This document shows, one piece after another, positions 34,851-46,623 of a DNA stretch of 64,000 bases (positions within the stretch are counted from its first letter, which is position 1; each line of letters begins with the position of its first letter). A program made the position numbers and the translations under genes. The notes beneath the pieces are model-generated. The model searched no databases, was not told where the DNA came from, and saw only the letters and a list, made by a program, of their open reading frames with translations. Origin of the DNA: Cryoendolithus antarcticus (Eukaryota; Ascomycota; Dothideomycetes; Cladosporiales; Cladosporiaceae). The stretch lies in assembly GCA_002077065.1 (NCBI GenBank), contig NAJO01000028.1:496001-560000 (forward strand), written 5' to 3'.

Positions 34851-35685
34851 TCACGACTTTCCGTCCTTGCCCTCCACCTCCTCGACCACATCACTCATGA
34901 ACGCTCCGCCGAGCAGTATTGCTGGCTCGTTGAGCTTGTGGTGCTCGTAGCTTAGCGTGCCGACGCCGCCGGCTTCGAGGATCAGGCTTGGGTTGTCGGC
35001 GATGTTCTTCCCTACCCATCGGCCAGCGAACGAGCGCAGGATGTGTCCGTGAGCTACGATCAAGACATCGTAGGGTTCCTTAACAGAGCCTTTAGGCTTG
35101 CCAATCGCGTGGGCGTGGAATCGCTCTCGGATTTCTGCTATGATCTTGTCGCACCGCGCTGTCAAGTCTTCTGGAGACCTACGCAGCACATACGTCAGCT
35201 CCCCTGCGTCTCCAGATCATACATACTGCCTTTAGCAGCAGCTTCTAGCGACAGGAGCGGACTCACTCTCCCCCTGGACACCCATCCCGCCAGATATCCC
35301 ACTCTCCCTCCCCCTTGCTGCTCCTCTGCTCCTGAATCTCCTTACTTGTCACCCCCTCATAATCCCCATACTCCCACTCCCTGATCTCCTCTCTCACCTC
35401 GACCTTCGCCCCGCACTTATGGCCCTCTCCCTCCTCTCCCAGACCCTCGATGCCCAGGCCAAGCAGCTCTAACGTCCGCTGTGCCCGCTTCCGTGGACTC
35501 ACGTAGACATGAGCGAGGTTCGAGGGGATGATGAGGCGGTCCGGCCCTACAAGCGCGCGGCCTGTGGCGCGTACGCGCTTCTCGCCAGCAGCAGTGAGAG
35601 GGATGTCTGTGCTGCCTGTGTGCCGGCCATTGAGCGACCATTGGGTTTCGCCGTGACGGATGATGAAGACGCGGGGGGTGGTCAT
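34851..35685 (-). CDS. Histidine-phosphatase-fold sugar phosphatase, Shb17-like (sedoheptulose 1,7-bisphosphatase)
   Basis: The predicted protein has 248 aa from exons 35685-35267 and 35178-34851 over an 88-nt intron (GTGAGT...CGTAG). The catalytic RHGETQWSLNGRHTG motif lies near the N-terminus (phosphohistidine His, Arg and Glu). REWEYGDYEG(V/L)TSKEIQ follows, with GGESPEDLTARCDKIIAEIR across the splice. The second catalytic His is in VLIVAHGHILR near residue 170. This arrangement and length fit Shb17, which hydrolyses sedoheptulose 1,7-bisphosphate in the riboneogenesis route to ribose 5-phosphate. Other phosphoglycerate-mutase-like phosphatases are possible, but the WEYGDYEG and GGES motifs favour Shb17. 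Confidence 0.85.
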
Positions 35686-36661
35686 GATCCTCTCTCCAGT
35701 CTGGCCTATGAACAACAAAACGAGGAGAAGCTAGGCTGAAGAAAGAGCGGAGCTTACTTGGGCAGTTATCTACATTACATTCTGGTAGTTCTGCAACTAC
35801 ACGCAGCGACGTCACAGTCTCGAGCAATGGTAAGGTGGAGTCTAGAGTGCTCCCGCTTTGCTCGTTAGTAAACGCTGACGGAGCCGTGCCGGAGCTTCCG
35901 CACCAAGAGTGCAGGAAAGCGCAGAGAGGAGGACGCTCGAGGCGTCCTGAGCGATCAACGCACGGGCAGAGCAAAGTAGAGATGTTTGTTGATTGCAGGT
36001 GCTCGTCTCCTCAGTCGTCACCAAATCGCGATATCAGTGATCAATGAACAAAGGACAAGAATTATATTCGACACTAAACACCACTTTCCTCCACTTCGCC
36101 TCCATTCCATATACTGTATCCTGATCTGACATGCTTTGCCCATCCCATCAAGCTTCCATTCCCTGTCCAGTGAACGAGTCGCTAATCACCGCCGTCGATG
36201 CAAAGAAAGCAAGAATCGCTAAGCCACCATTCGTTTCCCTGCGCGGTCCATTCGCGCACCACAATCTATTTTTCTTCCCTGCCAGCCACTTTCCAGATAT
36301 TGCGTGCGCCTGTAAGGTGTCCAAACAGCGCGCGTGTTGCCGATGGTCGAGCGAGCGCCGGTTGTTGCATACATTAGAGATACGTGGCGGTTTGCGCCAA
36401 TGATCCAGTGGAGACGATATGTACGAGGGGAAAAGTTATGCTTCGAATGGCCGGCTCGAATATTGTCGACGTCCGGTGAAAAGTAGCATGCGTCTCGAGA
36501 GATGCTCGATCATGTATGCGAAGTCGGACACGCAAGAGGGCCCGAGATTTAGGATGCGGAGCCGGTGCGAATCATCCTACTCAATCCTCCAAAGCATCCC
36601 TCTTGCGCAAAGCGCCAGCTCCTTCACTCTGCGCACAGCTTCGGCTTCTCCGCTTGTCCAC
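35686..36661. other. Intergenic, 35.7-36.7 kb
   Basis: 976 bp containing the promoter of the phosphatase gene and the 3' end region of the reductase-like gene. No gene recognised. Confidence 0.5.
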
Positions 36662-39472
36662 TTAACGCACACCAACAGCATGCTGCGCCCTCGGCCCCAG
36701 ACTGCTACTCGAACTATGCGCGCTCGGCTCACTTGAATCAATCACAGCAGACCGGTTACTATCACCACTCCCCGCGCTAGCGCTCGCAGAACCAGTCAGA
36801 CTGCGTACTTGCGCGCCGCTTTTGGGAGGATACAAGTTGCTCACCCCTGCCGTTTGTTCAACCTGCTGCGGCGCCACGCTGTTGCCATGTCTAGGTGGGT
36901 ATCGCGGGACTGGCTGTCTCATGCCAGGCGGGGAAGGCCCTTTTGGCGGAGGCATGGGTCCGTGGCCGTTCTGCTGAGGCCCGTAACTATCGGGCGGCGA
37001 AGGACGGCCCATCGGTGGGCGGCCGTTGGGCGCGAGAGGGTTGCCGGGGGAGTGGCTGCCGCGGCGGGACATGGGTGGACCGACGCCTGTACCGTATGCG
37101 CCCGGAGGTGCGCGGGCGTGCATGTCGTGGAGGCGTTCGGCTGTCAAAGAGTTCGTCCTGGATTCCTGACCCATATTGTGTCTGTCAACGTTGCCGTAGC
37201 GATCCGAAGAGTAGCCCATGAGAGGATTGCTCATCAGCTCTTCCCGTAGATTGGGCATCTGGCTCACCATCGTGGTGCTTGCGCGGTTCTTCGGGGGTGG
37301 CCGTCTGTAGCCGCGGCTGTTGCGAGGTGCGCCTCCGGGACCCATGCCTTCTGGATTGTTGCGCAGCTGACTGGCACTGGGTGCTTTCCTCGTCCTTCTC
37401 GAAGTCACGCTCATCATGTCGAAGTTCTCGGCGTCAATTGGTGGTCCCGCGGGCGCCGTTGCCGGATCAAAGAAGTCCTCACCATCGTCGTCGTCGTCAT
37501 CATATCCTGCATGCGAAGCTGGTGGCGGCATCCGTGGACCACGGCGCCGCATGCCGAATTCTTGTTCTCTCAAAGCCAGCTCTTTCTGCCTCAGCATGAG
37601 CTCGCGCTCTCGTAATGTCAAGTCACCAGATGATGCTGAAGGCGTCATCGTATCGTAGCCACCATCGGCCAATGCACCCTCTGGGATGTTATCGTACAGC
37701 ATCAAATGACTGAACTCTTCTGCTGGGAGATCGCCATTGTCGAATGATGGTCGACGCTGCATCGCTGCTGGAGGCGGTCCTCGAGGTCCATAGCCATTTC
37801 CGTTCATCGGAGGACCGTATCCGTTCGTCGGTGGAGGTCCACGTCGTGCGCCCGGAGGTGGCGGTCCACCTTGTGCGGAAGGTGCTCGGCTGCGCGGTCC
37901 AGGTCGCATGCCGTTTCGCATTTGTGGAGGCATTGGACCTTGTGGTGGGTAGCCTCGTGGGGGTGGTGCTGAAGACATCCGCTGCTGTTGTGGAGGCGCA
38001 CCTTCCATTACCGGCTGCTGTTGTGGACGATTCTGGTTCATGATGTTGGCATTATGCAATAGTGAGTAGAGCGTCTCTATTCGCGGCACTGCAACTCCAG
38101 CTTCTTGTGCGAGCTTGATGGGTGATCCCAGGTATGTCTCGATCTCCATTGGTCTTCGTGCGAGGAAGTCCTGGTACATCGTGCTGTGCGCCTCGGTCGT
38201 AGCAAGCATCTGTTCCATCACGTATTCCCGAAAACCGGGCCGGAAGTTGCAGCCCTGCACAGCAGCGAGACTGAGCAGCTCGTCGATGACTCCAGTCACC
38301 AGTGATCGTACTCCGACCTTCTCGAGAAGCTCGGTGTGTGTGGGTGTTTCAAAAACAACGCTCGTCGGGTGAAAAGCAATAGGTCTGCGGTATCGTCAGT
38401 CATGTTCACCTCCGCATCGTTCATGCCAACATACCCAATCATACGCTCATACTGCTGCTGCCTGATGTTCGGCGACACCTCGCACTCCACAGCGCCGCTT
38501 TTCAAAGTCATAGCCAACGCCTCTGCCATATCTTGCTGTATCGAAGCTGGTATGGATGGGTTCTTGTTCGCAGCTCCCACCCAAAGCTCTGTAGCACCTT
38601 TGTGCTCGAATTCACTGGTGCCAGTCTGTGCGATCTCTGCTCCTGACACTAACGAGAGGACGACGTTCGTCGGGAATCGCTGCTCAAGGTATGACTCGAT
38701 GCCAAGGTTGTGCGTGGTGTTGACAAGTATGCAGGTGTGCTGAGGCGCGACTACAGACTCGATGACTGAGGCCAGGTCGTAAACATCGGGTAATGCCTTG
38801 ATGCAGAGGACTACATAGTCGTATGAGGCGCGAGAGAGACCGGCGGCTTCTTCGGGAGTGCGGACGACTACTCTGCGGTGTTAGTATGGGGACACACCAG
38901 GGGCCGGCAAGACAGAACGGACCATGTCTGGGCTTGAATCGCTCATTGCCGAACTTATCAGACCTGTATGTGTGTCAGCCACTGCATTCCCATGTCTCGG
39001 ACATATCCCCACTCACCTGAATGATATGCCATACTGCGACACATCGTCGTAGCCATTCTTCCACACCAGCGTCACATCGCAGGCATTCGTCGCGGACAGT
39101 CGCCAGGAGAGAAAGGCCGAGACAGCATTACCGCCGACTACACAGCAATGTTGCGTTAGTGAGGTGTCGCCTTGATCCATTCCAGCGTCGATCACGAGAG
39201 ACGGCATGATTAGGGAGAGTGAGTGGAACGATGCAGGGCATGGAGACCGCGTCGAGTAAACTTGGCGAAGCTTTCGAGTGCGGATGCGGATATCTCTCGC
39301 TATGCGCTAGTTGGAGAGAAAGTGGATCACCACGACGCATTGAACTCGCGCGCGGGTTGCACTACCGCTGTGGACCGTGTGCATTGTGGCGTTGATTGTT
39401 ATAGATAGGGTAGGGGAGGGATGTAGGGGACTGACCTGACAGGATGCGCAGTCTGGGTGTTGAGGGCGCCAT
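36662..39472 (-). CDS. Ketopantoate reductase-like protein with long Pro/Gly-rich C-terminal tail
   Basis: Predicted 785 aa from five exons: 39472-39436, 39137-39017, 38963-38923, 38870-38435 and 38384-36662 (introns 298, 53, 52 and 50 nt). The N-terminus APSTPRLRILSVGGNAVSAF LSWRL is a Rossmann dinucleotide-binding start (GGNAVS in place of GxGxxG). CDVTLVWKNGYDDVSQYGIS F follows, then YDYVVLCIKALPD and CILVNTTHNLGIE. The second half of the ApbA/PanE fold contains QQQYERMIGPIAFHPTSVVF across splice 4 and the helical VTGVIDELLSLAAVQGCNF with TMYQDFLARRPMEIETYLGS. After about residue 410 the chain becomes Pro/Gly/Arg-rich and low in complexity for about 370 residues, with one charged helix (RERELMLRQKELALREQEFG). 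The enzyme domain fits 2-dehydropantoate 2-reductase relatives, but the altered glycine motif and the tail suggest a non-housekeeping role. Confidence 0.82.
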
Positions 39473-41959
39473 GGCGCTGTGCGAGCGTGGTGCGGTGCAG
39501 AACTGCGGCGGAGGTGGAGAACTGCGGCAGACGAAATGCTCCACCACCCAATGCTTGCGGTGAAGGAGGCGTGTATGCTGTCTTCGCTGTGGTTGTGTGT
39601 GTGCAGTGCACGTGTAATCGCAGTCACTGCTGTTGTGTGCTGCAGTGGTGCTGGGAGCTCTCTTCGTCGTACGTGCAGGTGCAGGTTGCGGCTAGTGTGT
39701 CTGAGCTGGCCGCGTCACGCTATTCCACCGCTGCAGAAAGTCCGAAAGGCTGTCGGCGCGGCGGCGGCGAGGCAGGAAACGAGCGTGTGGGATGCGAACA
39801 ATACCCAAGGAGCGCACAAGTGACGGCGAGGGCGCGGCGTCGAGGTGACTGTCTGCGGTGGTGAGGCAGAGGTGGTGGGCGGAGGGAGAGAAACGCAAGA
39901 CTTTCGGACAGCAAGGGCAAGGGCGGCGGGCAGTGACGAGCTTGCTGTGTGTCTCGGCCGCTAGGGTGTATGAAATGTGCCAGTCCATGCAGCTGCTTCC
40001 TCTACTCTCCACTACAGCTGCGCGCACACACGGGAAAGATAGATCGTCCGGCTCTTGCACTTGCGCGCTTGTGGGGCGGGCATGAATCTAGCTGCACAAT
40101 GGCCACTCTCGGCCGCGGATTTGTTGGTTCTGTGCCCATGAAACACACGATGCGCGCGCTGCTATGGTCGTGCACCCCCGGCTGCCAGCATACCAGCCAC
40201 GCTGCACCGCACACAGCCAAGCGCCTTCACGTGTGCTACGCCGCAGGCCTCGCCCGTCAATCAACGTGGCAACAGCGCGGACGCGACTTGCGCCATATCA
40301 TCGATGCTAGCCCATACTTCCGCCTACAGCACTCTGCCCTGACCCCATGCAGGCCCCGAAGGAAGCGTTTCCCAGCCGTTAACCCGTCGCACTACATCTC
40401 GCGTCGCCTTGTCTGCGCCTGGCAACACAGCCCAATGTCCTGGGTTTGCGGATCCGCGTGCTTCCGTGCCATATAGAAGCCTGCTATGTCGTGATATATC
40501 GGCCCATTTCGTCAAATCGCTAGAGAGACCGCCCCCGGACTGCCCAAACTGCCTATCCAACCTTCAGCATTTTGGTCCGCACCGCGAAGAACTCTATTTT
40601 TGCACTTCGCGTGAGATGCTCGACCCAACGGCCATCCGAAACTCAACACTTTCTCGGTATCCGTCATTGCCGATCACTCACTTATCTCGCCCGCCTTGTA
40701 ACTACCCAACACCTCACCTCGACATTCGGCCTCACAGGCTGACGTCGACCGCCCCGTCCAAGCAACGGTCGGGGACTCTTCCGCAGCGTTGGTAAGCATT
40801 GTAATATCTTATCGCAGCGCAATCTCGCATCCCCAAATGCGAAGCAAAGAAAGTGGCTGGACGGTATTGCTTTAGCCGTGAGCCTGGCAGCAGCCATGAG
40901 CTTAATCCCTCGCGTGCAGAAGCATCGGCGCCAATTTCTCCCACGCCGATCAGAGCATGTCCGAAAGGCCTATCTGCAACTTTCGCTTCCTCCAGCCAAC
41001 TTCCTTCCACGCAGAGCGTTCTACTCTGTGACTCCAGCCGCATTCGCTACGAAGGGCGGGCAGCTTCACCGTTAGCTTGCGATGAGGTTGAGATGAACGC
41101 GTGAACCCCTGAACGCCCTGGCCCTGCGTCCGTGGTGCAATCCCTGCTCGATATTCAAGCTCCGTCTCAGCGGCGTATTTTCAACGAGTACCCGCAGGAG
41201 AGCGGGAGCTGACTCCAATGCATCTGCAGGGCGGCGATGAGATCTGCCGTTGAACATGAGCCGCGACGGGCTGACTCGCTGACCTCGAAGACAAAACCAT
41301 TGTGGATTGTGGGCTGGACCAGGCTACGAGGCATAGTATGCTACCGTCTAGCCAATAGCATGCCGCAGATATGTTCTCCTCGCCACAGCATATAGTATAC
41401 CACACGGTACCTGAAAGATCGGCATGAACACGTCGGCCTTGCTATTTGCAGTACTATGATCATCGCACTGCAGACTGCAGCAAAGAGATCTACAGGCACA
41501 GCCTCCGACACGGCATTTCGTCTATGCCCATGGACATGTCCCTTCACCTCACCTCACCGCTGGCCGCCCTTGGAAGCTTGTCAGGTGAAGCGCGCATTAG
41601 TGAATTGGGCAGCTGACTGACATCCTCTTCCCGATTACGTTCGCGCACTCCATCATTAACAAAGCTACCGTCGTACGACCACCAGCTGTAGCCAGTCGAA
41701 CAACGAGTCGTGATTCTACTCTCACGTCCAGATAGAAACCAAGTAACACCTCGTGAACTCATTTCACGTCACCGCCATCGCCGCCAATGAGTCAGCGACA
41801 GTCGCCCAAGCGCTTGCCCGCGTGACAATCCCAACCCCACCATGTCCATCTTGTGCGTTTCATCCTCTGCTATAGCCTTGAAATTACGCTTAAAACGCCA
41901 CACTGATCGTACGACACTCGTTCCGGTCTTGACACCTCTGCTATTGACAGGGCTGTGGA
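39473..41959. other. Gene-poor interval, 39.5-42.0 kb
   Basis: About 2.5 kb. The part next to 39472 is the promoter of the reductase-like gene. I saw no conserved coding sequence, tRNA or transposon structure. Several open frames of 60-170 codons overlap each other on both strands and have no recognisable motifs. Confidence 0.5.
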
Positions 41960-42136
41960 ATGGAAAGGGATGAGGATGTCACCGAAGCCAACGAACTCGG
42001 CGATTCGTTCGGGCGCTCGAAGCGAGATGGACGGATCCGACGTGCCTCATATTTGGATCGGTATACCGATGGTGATGTGCTTGAGTGGAAGTATGGTAGG
42101 CGCCTACGAAATGAGGAAGCTGTGGAGTCTATGTAG
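41960..42136 (+). CDS. Possible small protein, 58 aa
   Basis: The frame from ATG 41960 to TAG 42136 reads MERDEDVTEANELGDSFGRS, KRDGRIRRASYLDRYTDGDV, LEWKYGRRLRNEEAVESM. Its composition (charged, few rare codons, no low complexity) looks protein-like. A TTGACAG acceptor lies just upstream at 41944-41950, so it could be the last exon of a longer gene. No family is recognised and there is no independent support. Confidence 0.3.
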   Translation: MERDEDVTEANELGDSFGRSKRDGRIRRASYLDRYTDGDVLEWKYGRRLRNEEAVESM

Positions 42137-42384
42137 GGGGGAAAGAGGTGCGAGTTATGGGATGGCAGAGGATCGCATCCTGTTGCCAATCATGCTTCTG
42201 ATCTGAAGGCTTTTCCATTCTGGTTGATCTGCTCTTTCCACTCACGTTTCCTTCACCAACAGCTTCATTTCCCTCGTCGTCAAGCTTGCTGCACTACGCC
42301 ACCTCCGTGAAGCCGCGCAGACCATTTCGGTCGCCATACGCCTTTTCACATTCTAGTAACATCTCCACCGTCGTCTCCCATCGT

Positions 42385-44170
42385 CTAAGCAGCCATATAG
42401 CTCTTAACGTCGATCCCCTCCTTCGGGTACTCATCCACACTCTTCTCAAACCTCTTCTCAACCTGCTTAAGCACATCCTGATCCTGCTCCGAAGAGACGA
42501 AGCTGATAGCCACGCCCTTAGTTCCGAATCGCCCAGCGCGCCCGACACGGTGGAGGTAAGAGTCCGCATCGCCCGGCAAATCGTAGTTGATAGCAAGGTT
42601 GATCCTCTCGATGTCGATACCACGACCGAAGACGTCAGTAGACACGCAGATACGTTCCTTGAACTCCTTGAACTTCTGGTACCGCTTGATGCGCTCTTCC
42701 TGGCTGACACCAGAGTGCACGGCGATGGAGGGGAAGTTGCATTCGCGGAGCAGCTTGTCGAGCTCGGTGGCGCGGAGGGTGGACTTGACGAAGATGATGA
42801 CTTGGTTGTACTCGAGCTCGTCGAGCAGATCGTTGAGCTTGCGGTTCTTCTCGGCTTCGGTGAGCTTGATGTAGTATTGCTGCAAGCCGTAGAGCGTGAG
42901 CTTCTTCTCGTCGGACTCGATGAGCTCTTCTTGATTGCGCATGAATTTGCGGCAGATGGGGAGGGTCTCGGCGGAGAAGGTCGCGCTGAACATCATCACT
43001 TGCTTCTGCGTAGGGGTTGCGCGGAAGATCTCTTGGACGTCGCGGCGCATGTCTGTGATGTGTTAGTGACGAGCCAATGGGCAGGTGATCACGACTACGC
43101 ACCAATCTGGTCCAACATCTTGTCACACTCATCAAGCACGAAGCGATTGACGCTGCCGAGGCGGAGGTGCTTGTCGCGCACAAGGGCGTTGAGGCGGCCA
43201 GGAGTACCGACGATGATGTGAGGGTGCGTCTCCTTGTTCTGCAGCATCGTGATGTCGTTCTGGATCGGGGTACCACCGTAGAAGACTGCGGTCTTGACAT
43301 CGGGTAGGTACTTGCTGAAGCGAGCGTACTCGTTCTTGATCTGGAAGGCGAGCTCACGGGTGTGGCAGAGGACGAGAACGGAGGTTTCGCCAGCAATAGG
43401 CTCGATCTGCTGTAGGGTAGCCAGCACGAAGATGGCGGTCTTTCCCAGCCCAGACTTGGCCTGTCCGATGAGATCGGTTCCGAGAATTGCGATGGGCAGG
43501 GCGTCTTGCTGGACTGGAGGTCATGATGTCAGATTGTGTGTTCCCTCGTGAAGTGTATCGCGTGCAGTGCCAAGCGTCCGTCTCGTCATCTTCCCTCGTC
43601 GCAAATCAAGCAAAGCTTCCCGCCAAGCGCCTCAGTCGCAGCGCATTGCGCATGCTCGTTGAGTCACCGCACCGCACACGATGACAGTCCGAAGACCATA
43701 CAGCCCGCTTTACGCGATTGTAGCTGAGAGCCCATGCGCTGCTCGTGCCTGACGGGCGCTGCGACCGGCAGCCTTCCTCGACAGCTTATCCCGACACAGG
43801 CGTATAGTGCCAAGGACAGTGGCTGCCTCAATTCCGGTGCTGTCCTTTCCACTCATTCATACTACCCTCGTGTTTCTCTGACGCAGACGGACGCTCGGCA
43901 TTTCGAGATTCGCAACGGACGGGTGGGCAACTAACTCTTGGAGGGATGCTCGAAACCGCAGTCGGTGATGGCCTTTAGCAGCTCGGGCCTGAGCAAGAAG
44001 TCGCGGAAAGTACTGCTGTGAATACCCACGTAGGAACCTTTCGCATCCTTGCTGTCGGCTCCAGCATCGCCCTTCTTGGCGTCGCCATTTGTCGCAGTGC
44101 CAGTGGCGGTTGCCTCAGTTGCCTGAAGCTCCTCGTCAGAGTAGTCGATGAGATCCTCCTCAGCAGACAT
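42385..44170 (-). CDS. SUB2: DEAD-box ATPase Sub2 (UAP56), mRNA export and splicing
   Basis: The predicted protein has 437 aa from three exons: 44170-43936, 43513-43103 and 43052-42385 (introns 422 and 50 nt; donors GTTAGT and GTGCGT). It starts [16 protein letters not shown], the family signature. The motifs are all present: GFEHPSKIQQ (Q motif, across splice 1), AKSGLGKT (motif I), GTPGRLNAL (Ib), DECD (II, the Sub2 variant of DEAD), SAT (III), [10 protein letters not shown] (V) and HRVGRAGR (VI). Sub2 acts in spliceosome assembly and as part of TREX in mRNA export. The first intron, at 422 nt, is the longest in the window. It is divergent from the next gene. Confidence 0.96.
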
Positions 44171-44603
44171 GGTGGAAGTGGTGTGGGTGTGTCGTGAGGT
44201 GAGTGGGTGCTCGCTGTGTTGATATCCGCGGTTGTGAAATACTGCGCAATCTGTCAAAGATCACGAGGAGTGTCAGGGGGGGTGGCGGTGTTATGGTCTG
44301 GCGAAGGTGAGGTGATGGAGGATCAGGGTGAACAATGTTGTCGCGTTGGAAAGCCTTGCGTCTCGCACTTGCACGGACATCACGCCTGCCAAGCCACTAG
44401 TGTACTTGCTGAGTCACCTCCACCTGCGCCTCCATTCGCGAAGCCCCACTCATACTCACAGCAGTCATTCTCAGAAGTGGATGTGAATCTCTGATGGCAC
44501 GGCTGATCGAAGCGACCGACGCAATGAAGTTCTTCAGCAATAGTGGGGTAACGCAGAACCCTGTTATCGACTCGCCTTGAACGCTTTCCAAGTGCACGCA
44601 GAT
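44171..44603. promoter_or_regulatory. Divergent promoter region of SUB2 and the Rpr2/Snm1-like gene
   Basis: 433 bp between two divergent start codons, both of RNA-metabolism genes. No specific sites can be named. Confidence 0.45.
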
Positions 44604-45194
44604 ATGGGCAAAGGCAAAAACTCCAAAGGCGCTGTGTTCAAGCACGGTCAGGCTCGTATCGACCACCTCCAGCGCATCGCTCAGTACTTGATCAAGCAAG
44701 CGCATCAGATCAACGAGTCTGCACTGCTTCGCCCAGCGGACAGCATCTCGCCACCGCAAAGCGCATCGGATGGAATCGTCTCGGAATCTGATCATGCTGC
44801 AGCATTCACAGCACCTGCACCTGGCACCTCATCAGATCCAGCCGTCACGGGCTCTGCCGTCACTTCAGAGTATCACTTTCCCGGCCTGCCCAATCTCTAC
44901 ACCTCCCACCTTACTTCCATCGCCCGCAAGACTCAGATCAGGCTTCCACCTCAAGTCAAACACAACATCTGCAAGCGCTGCTCCACGCCCCTCTTGTCTC
45001 ACTTGACTTGCACCACGCGAATCGAGAATTTGAGTCGCGATGGCGGCAAACCGTGGGCTGATGTCCAGACGTGTGACTGTAGAGCATGTGGTTCGAGCAG
45101 GAGGGTGCCTGTAGGGGCGAAGAGGCAGCTGGGCAAGGCTGAGCGTGATGCATTGATCAAGGAGGCAGATGACGGCAATGTGAAACCTCGCTAG
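44604..45194 (+). CDS. RNase P/MRP protein subunit, Rpr2/Snm1/Rpp21 family
   Basis: 196 aa, single exon, starting MGKGKNSKGAVFKHGQARID. The N-terminal helix HLQRIAQYLIKQAHQIN and the zinc ribbon of this family are visible. The first Cys pair is CKRCSTPLL (KHNICKRC) and the second is CDCRACGSSRRVPVG, separated by TCTTRIENLSRDGGKPWADVQ. The segment SHLTSIARKTQIRLPPQVKH is also typical. The family binds the RNA of RNase P (tRNA 5' maturation) and/or RNase MRP (rRNA processing) in the nucleus. Snm1 and Rpr2 cannot be separated from this sequence alone. Confidence 0.85.
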   Translation: MGKGKNSKGAVFKHGQARIDHLQRIAQYLIKQAHQINESALLRPADSISPPQSASDGIVSESDHAAAFTAPAPGTSSDPAVTGSAVTSEYHFPGLPNLYTSHLTSIARKTQIRLPPQVKHNICKRCSTPLLSHLTCTTRIENLSRDGGKPWADVQTCDCRACGSSRRVPVGAKRQLGKAERDALIKEADDGNVKPR

Positions 45195-45293
45195 ATGGCT
45201 TCGCAGGAGTGAAATGAAACTTGATCAATCTCATGTCATGATTATTAGACGGTCTAGCAGTTCAAGGTCGAAATATGCAAGCGCTGATAGGCG

Positions 45294-46558
45294 CTACAAG
45301 CAAGCGATAGCGAGGAGCAGCACTGCAACCCCCGGACTACTCCCTACTACCTTCCCATGCACACTACCAACGCCGCCAGTGTACGGCACGGGCGCAGTGC
45401 TCGACGCACCCGGCGACGTCGCAGCTGTGGACTGTGAAGCACCGCTCATGCCGAACATACTCATGATCGCACTGGCAACACTATCACCAGATTTTGCGCC
45501 ACCAGGTAGCGGCGTGGCAGTCTGTTCGTTGACAATCAGACCGCCAGATGTTCCAACAGCGTAGATCGTACCGGATCCAACGGCAAGTCCGCCAGCTGAC
45601 ACCGTCTGTCCGCCAGGTAGTATGTACCCTCCACTCGCATCCGGTGTTGCTACAACCGTCGTGCCGACCAGAAGCGGCGCGCTGTAGCTGCGGCGAGAGG
45701 CGAGGTCTTCCCGTTCACGATTAGGCCTGTGCCTCCGCTCGCCAGAGCGACCGTAGATACGCCGAACGTCGCCGCTGCGTCACCGGCAACGAGCGTCGCG
45801 CCTCCGATATCGACGGCAGGTGTGCTCGACGGCTCAACGATGGCTGACGTTTTTCCATTTACGACTGCCGCGCTGCGTCCACTCACGAGAAAGACTGAGG
45901 TGTCGCCGAATGTGGCTGCAGCGCCGCCGGGCACGAGGGTCGTGCTGCCGATGACAGAATTTGAAGCGCTGTTTTGGGTTGCGACAATGGTGCCGAATGT
46001 CACTGCGGCAGGCGAAGTGGTGCGAGGTGGTATATAAGTGAACGCGACCGCAGATGTGGTGGTGCCTTTCGGCTCTCCTTGGCTCGCAGGATTCACTCCC
46101 GTGGGCTGAGGAGCAGTGGTGGGAGCATTTGCTGGCGAACTCGCACTGCCAGCAGCAGATGATGGGCTGCCCGGCTGTCCGGCATCTGTGCTAGGCGATT
46201 GACCCACGCTCCCTCCTCCTACTGCTGTCGTGCCCTGCTGGCCGGTACCTGTACCAGGCGCTGGACTGGCGACACCTCCTGCTGGGCTTGTGCCTGCCGC
46301 TGCCGTCGTACCTGGCTGGCCGGCGTTCGGGCTAGTTGCTGGTGTCGCGCCCGCTCCATTAGGCGTACCCTGCTGACCCGTCACCGCTGTTATCGATGCG
46401 CCTGCTGGTGCAGTCCCCTGAGTTGCCGATGAGGGACCTGCATCCGGTGCTGCTGTTGGCGAAGCACCGTTTGTCGTCGTGGCAGCCTTGTTGTAATTCC
46501 CAGTCACGGTCTGCGTCGTGTGACTCTCTGTCGTCAGCGCGTTGACCGGAATGTGCAC
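45294..46558 (-). CDS. Ser/Thr/Gly-rich cell-surface protein with GPI-type tail; apparent frameshift
   Basis: The frame from about 46558 encodes a Thr/Ala/Gly/Pro-rich region (QTVTGNYNKAATTTNG, many GQPGTTAAAGTS-like units). At least three copies of a roughly 45-residue beta-type repeat follow (e.g. GSTTLVPGGAAATFGDTSVF, GGATLVAGDAAATFGVSTVA, each with VVNGKTS or VNGKTS). The last repeat (LVGTTVVATPDASGGYILPG, GGLAVGSGTIYAVGTSGGL) and a GPI-like hydrophobic end (SSPGVAVLLLAIACL) are in another frame ending at 45294. The switch is near 45665-45700 and no acceptable intron bridges it, so a small indel is likely. The true 5' exon with a signal peptide is probably upstream of 46558 and would overlap the opposite-strand pseudogene start. 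Likely a cell-wall or adhesin-like protein. Confidence 0.55.
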
Positions 46559-46623
46559 TGTTGGTTCGCCCTGCCCGATGCCAAGTCCACAGGACCCACT
46601 GGAACGACGCCTGGAAGTTCAGC

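Noticed and set aside
42286..43221. 311-codon open frame on the plus strand
   Set aside because: It is antisense to the SUB2 helicase exon, Leu/Val-rich as expected from such a shadow, with no motifs of its own.
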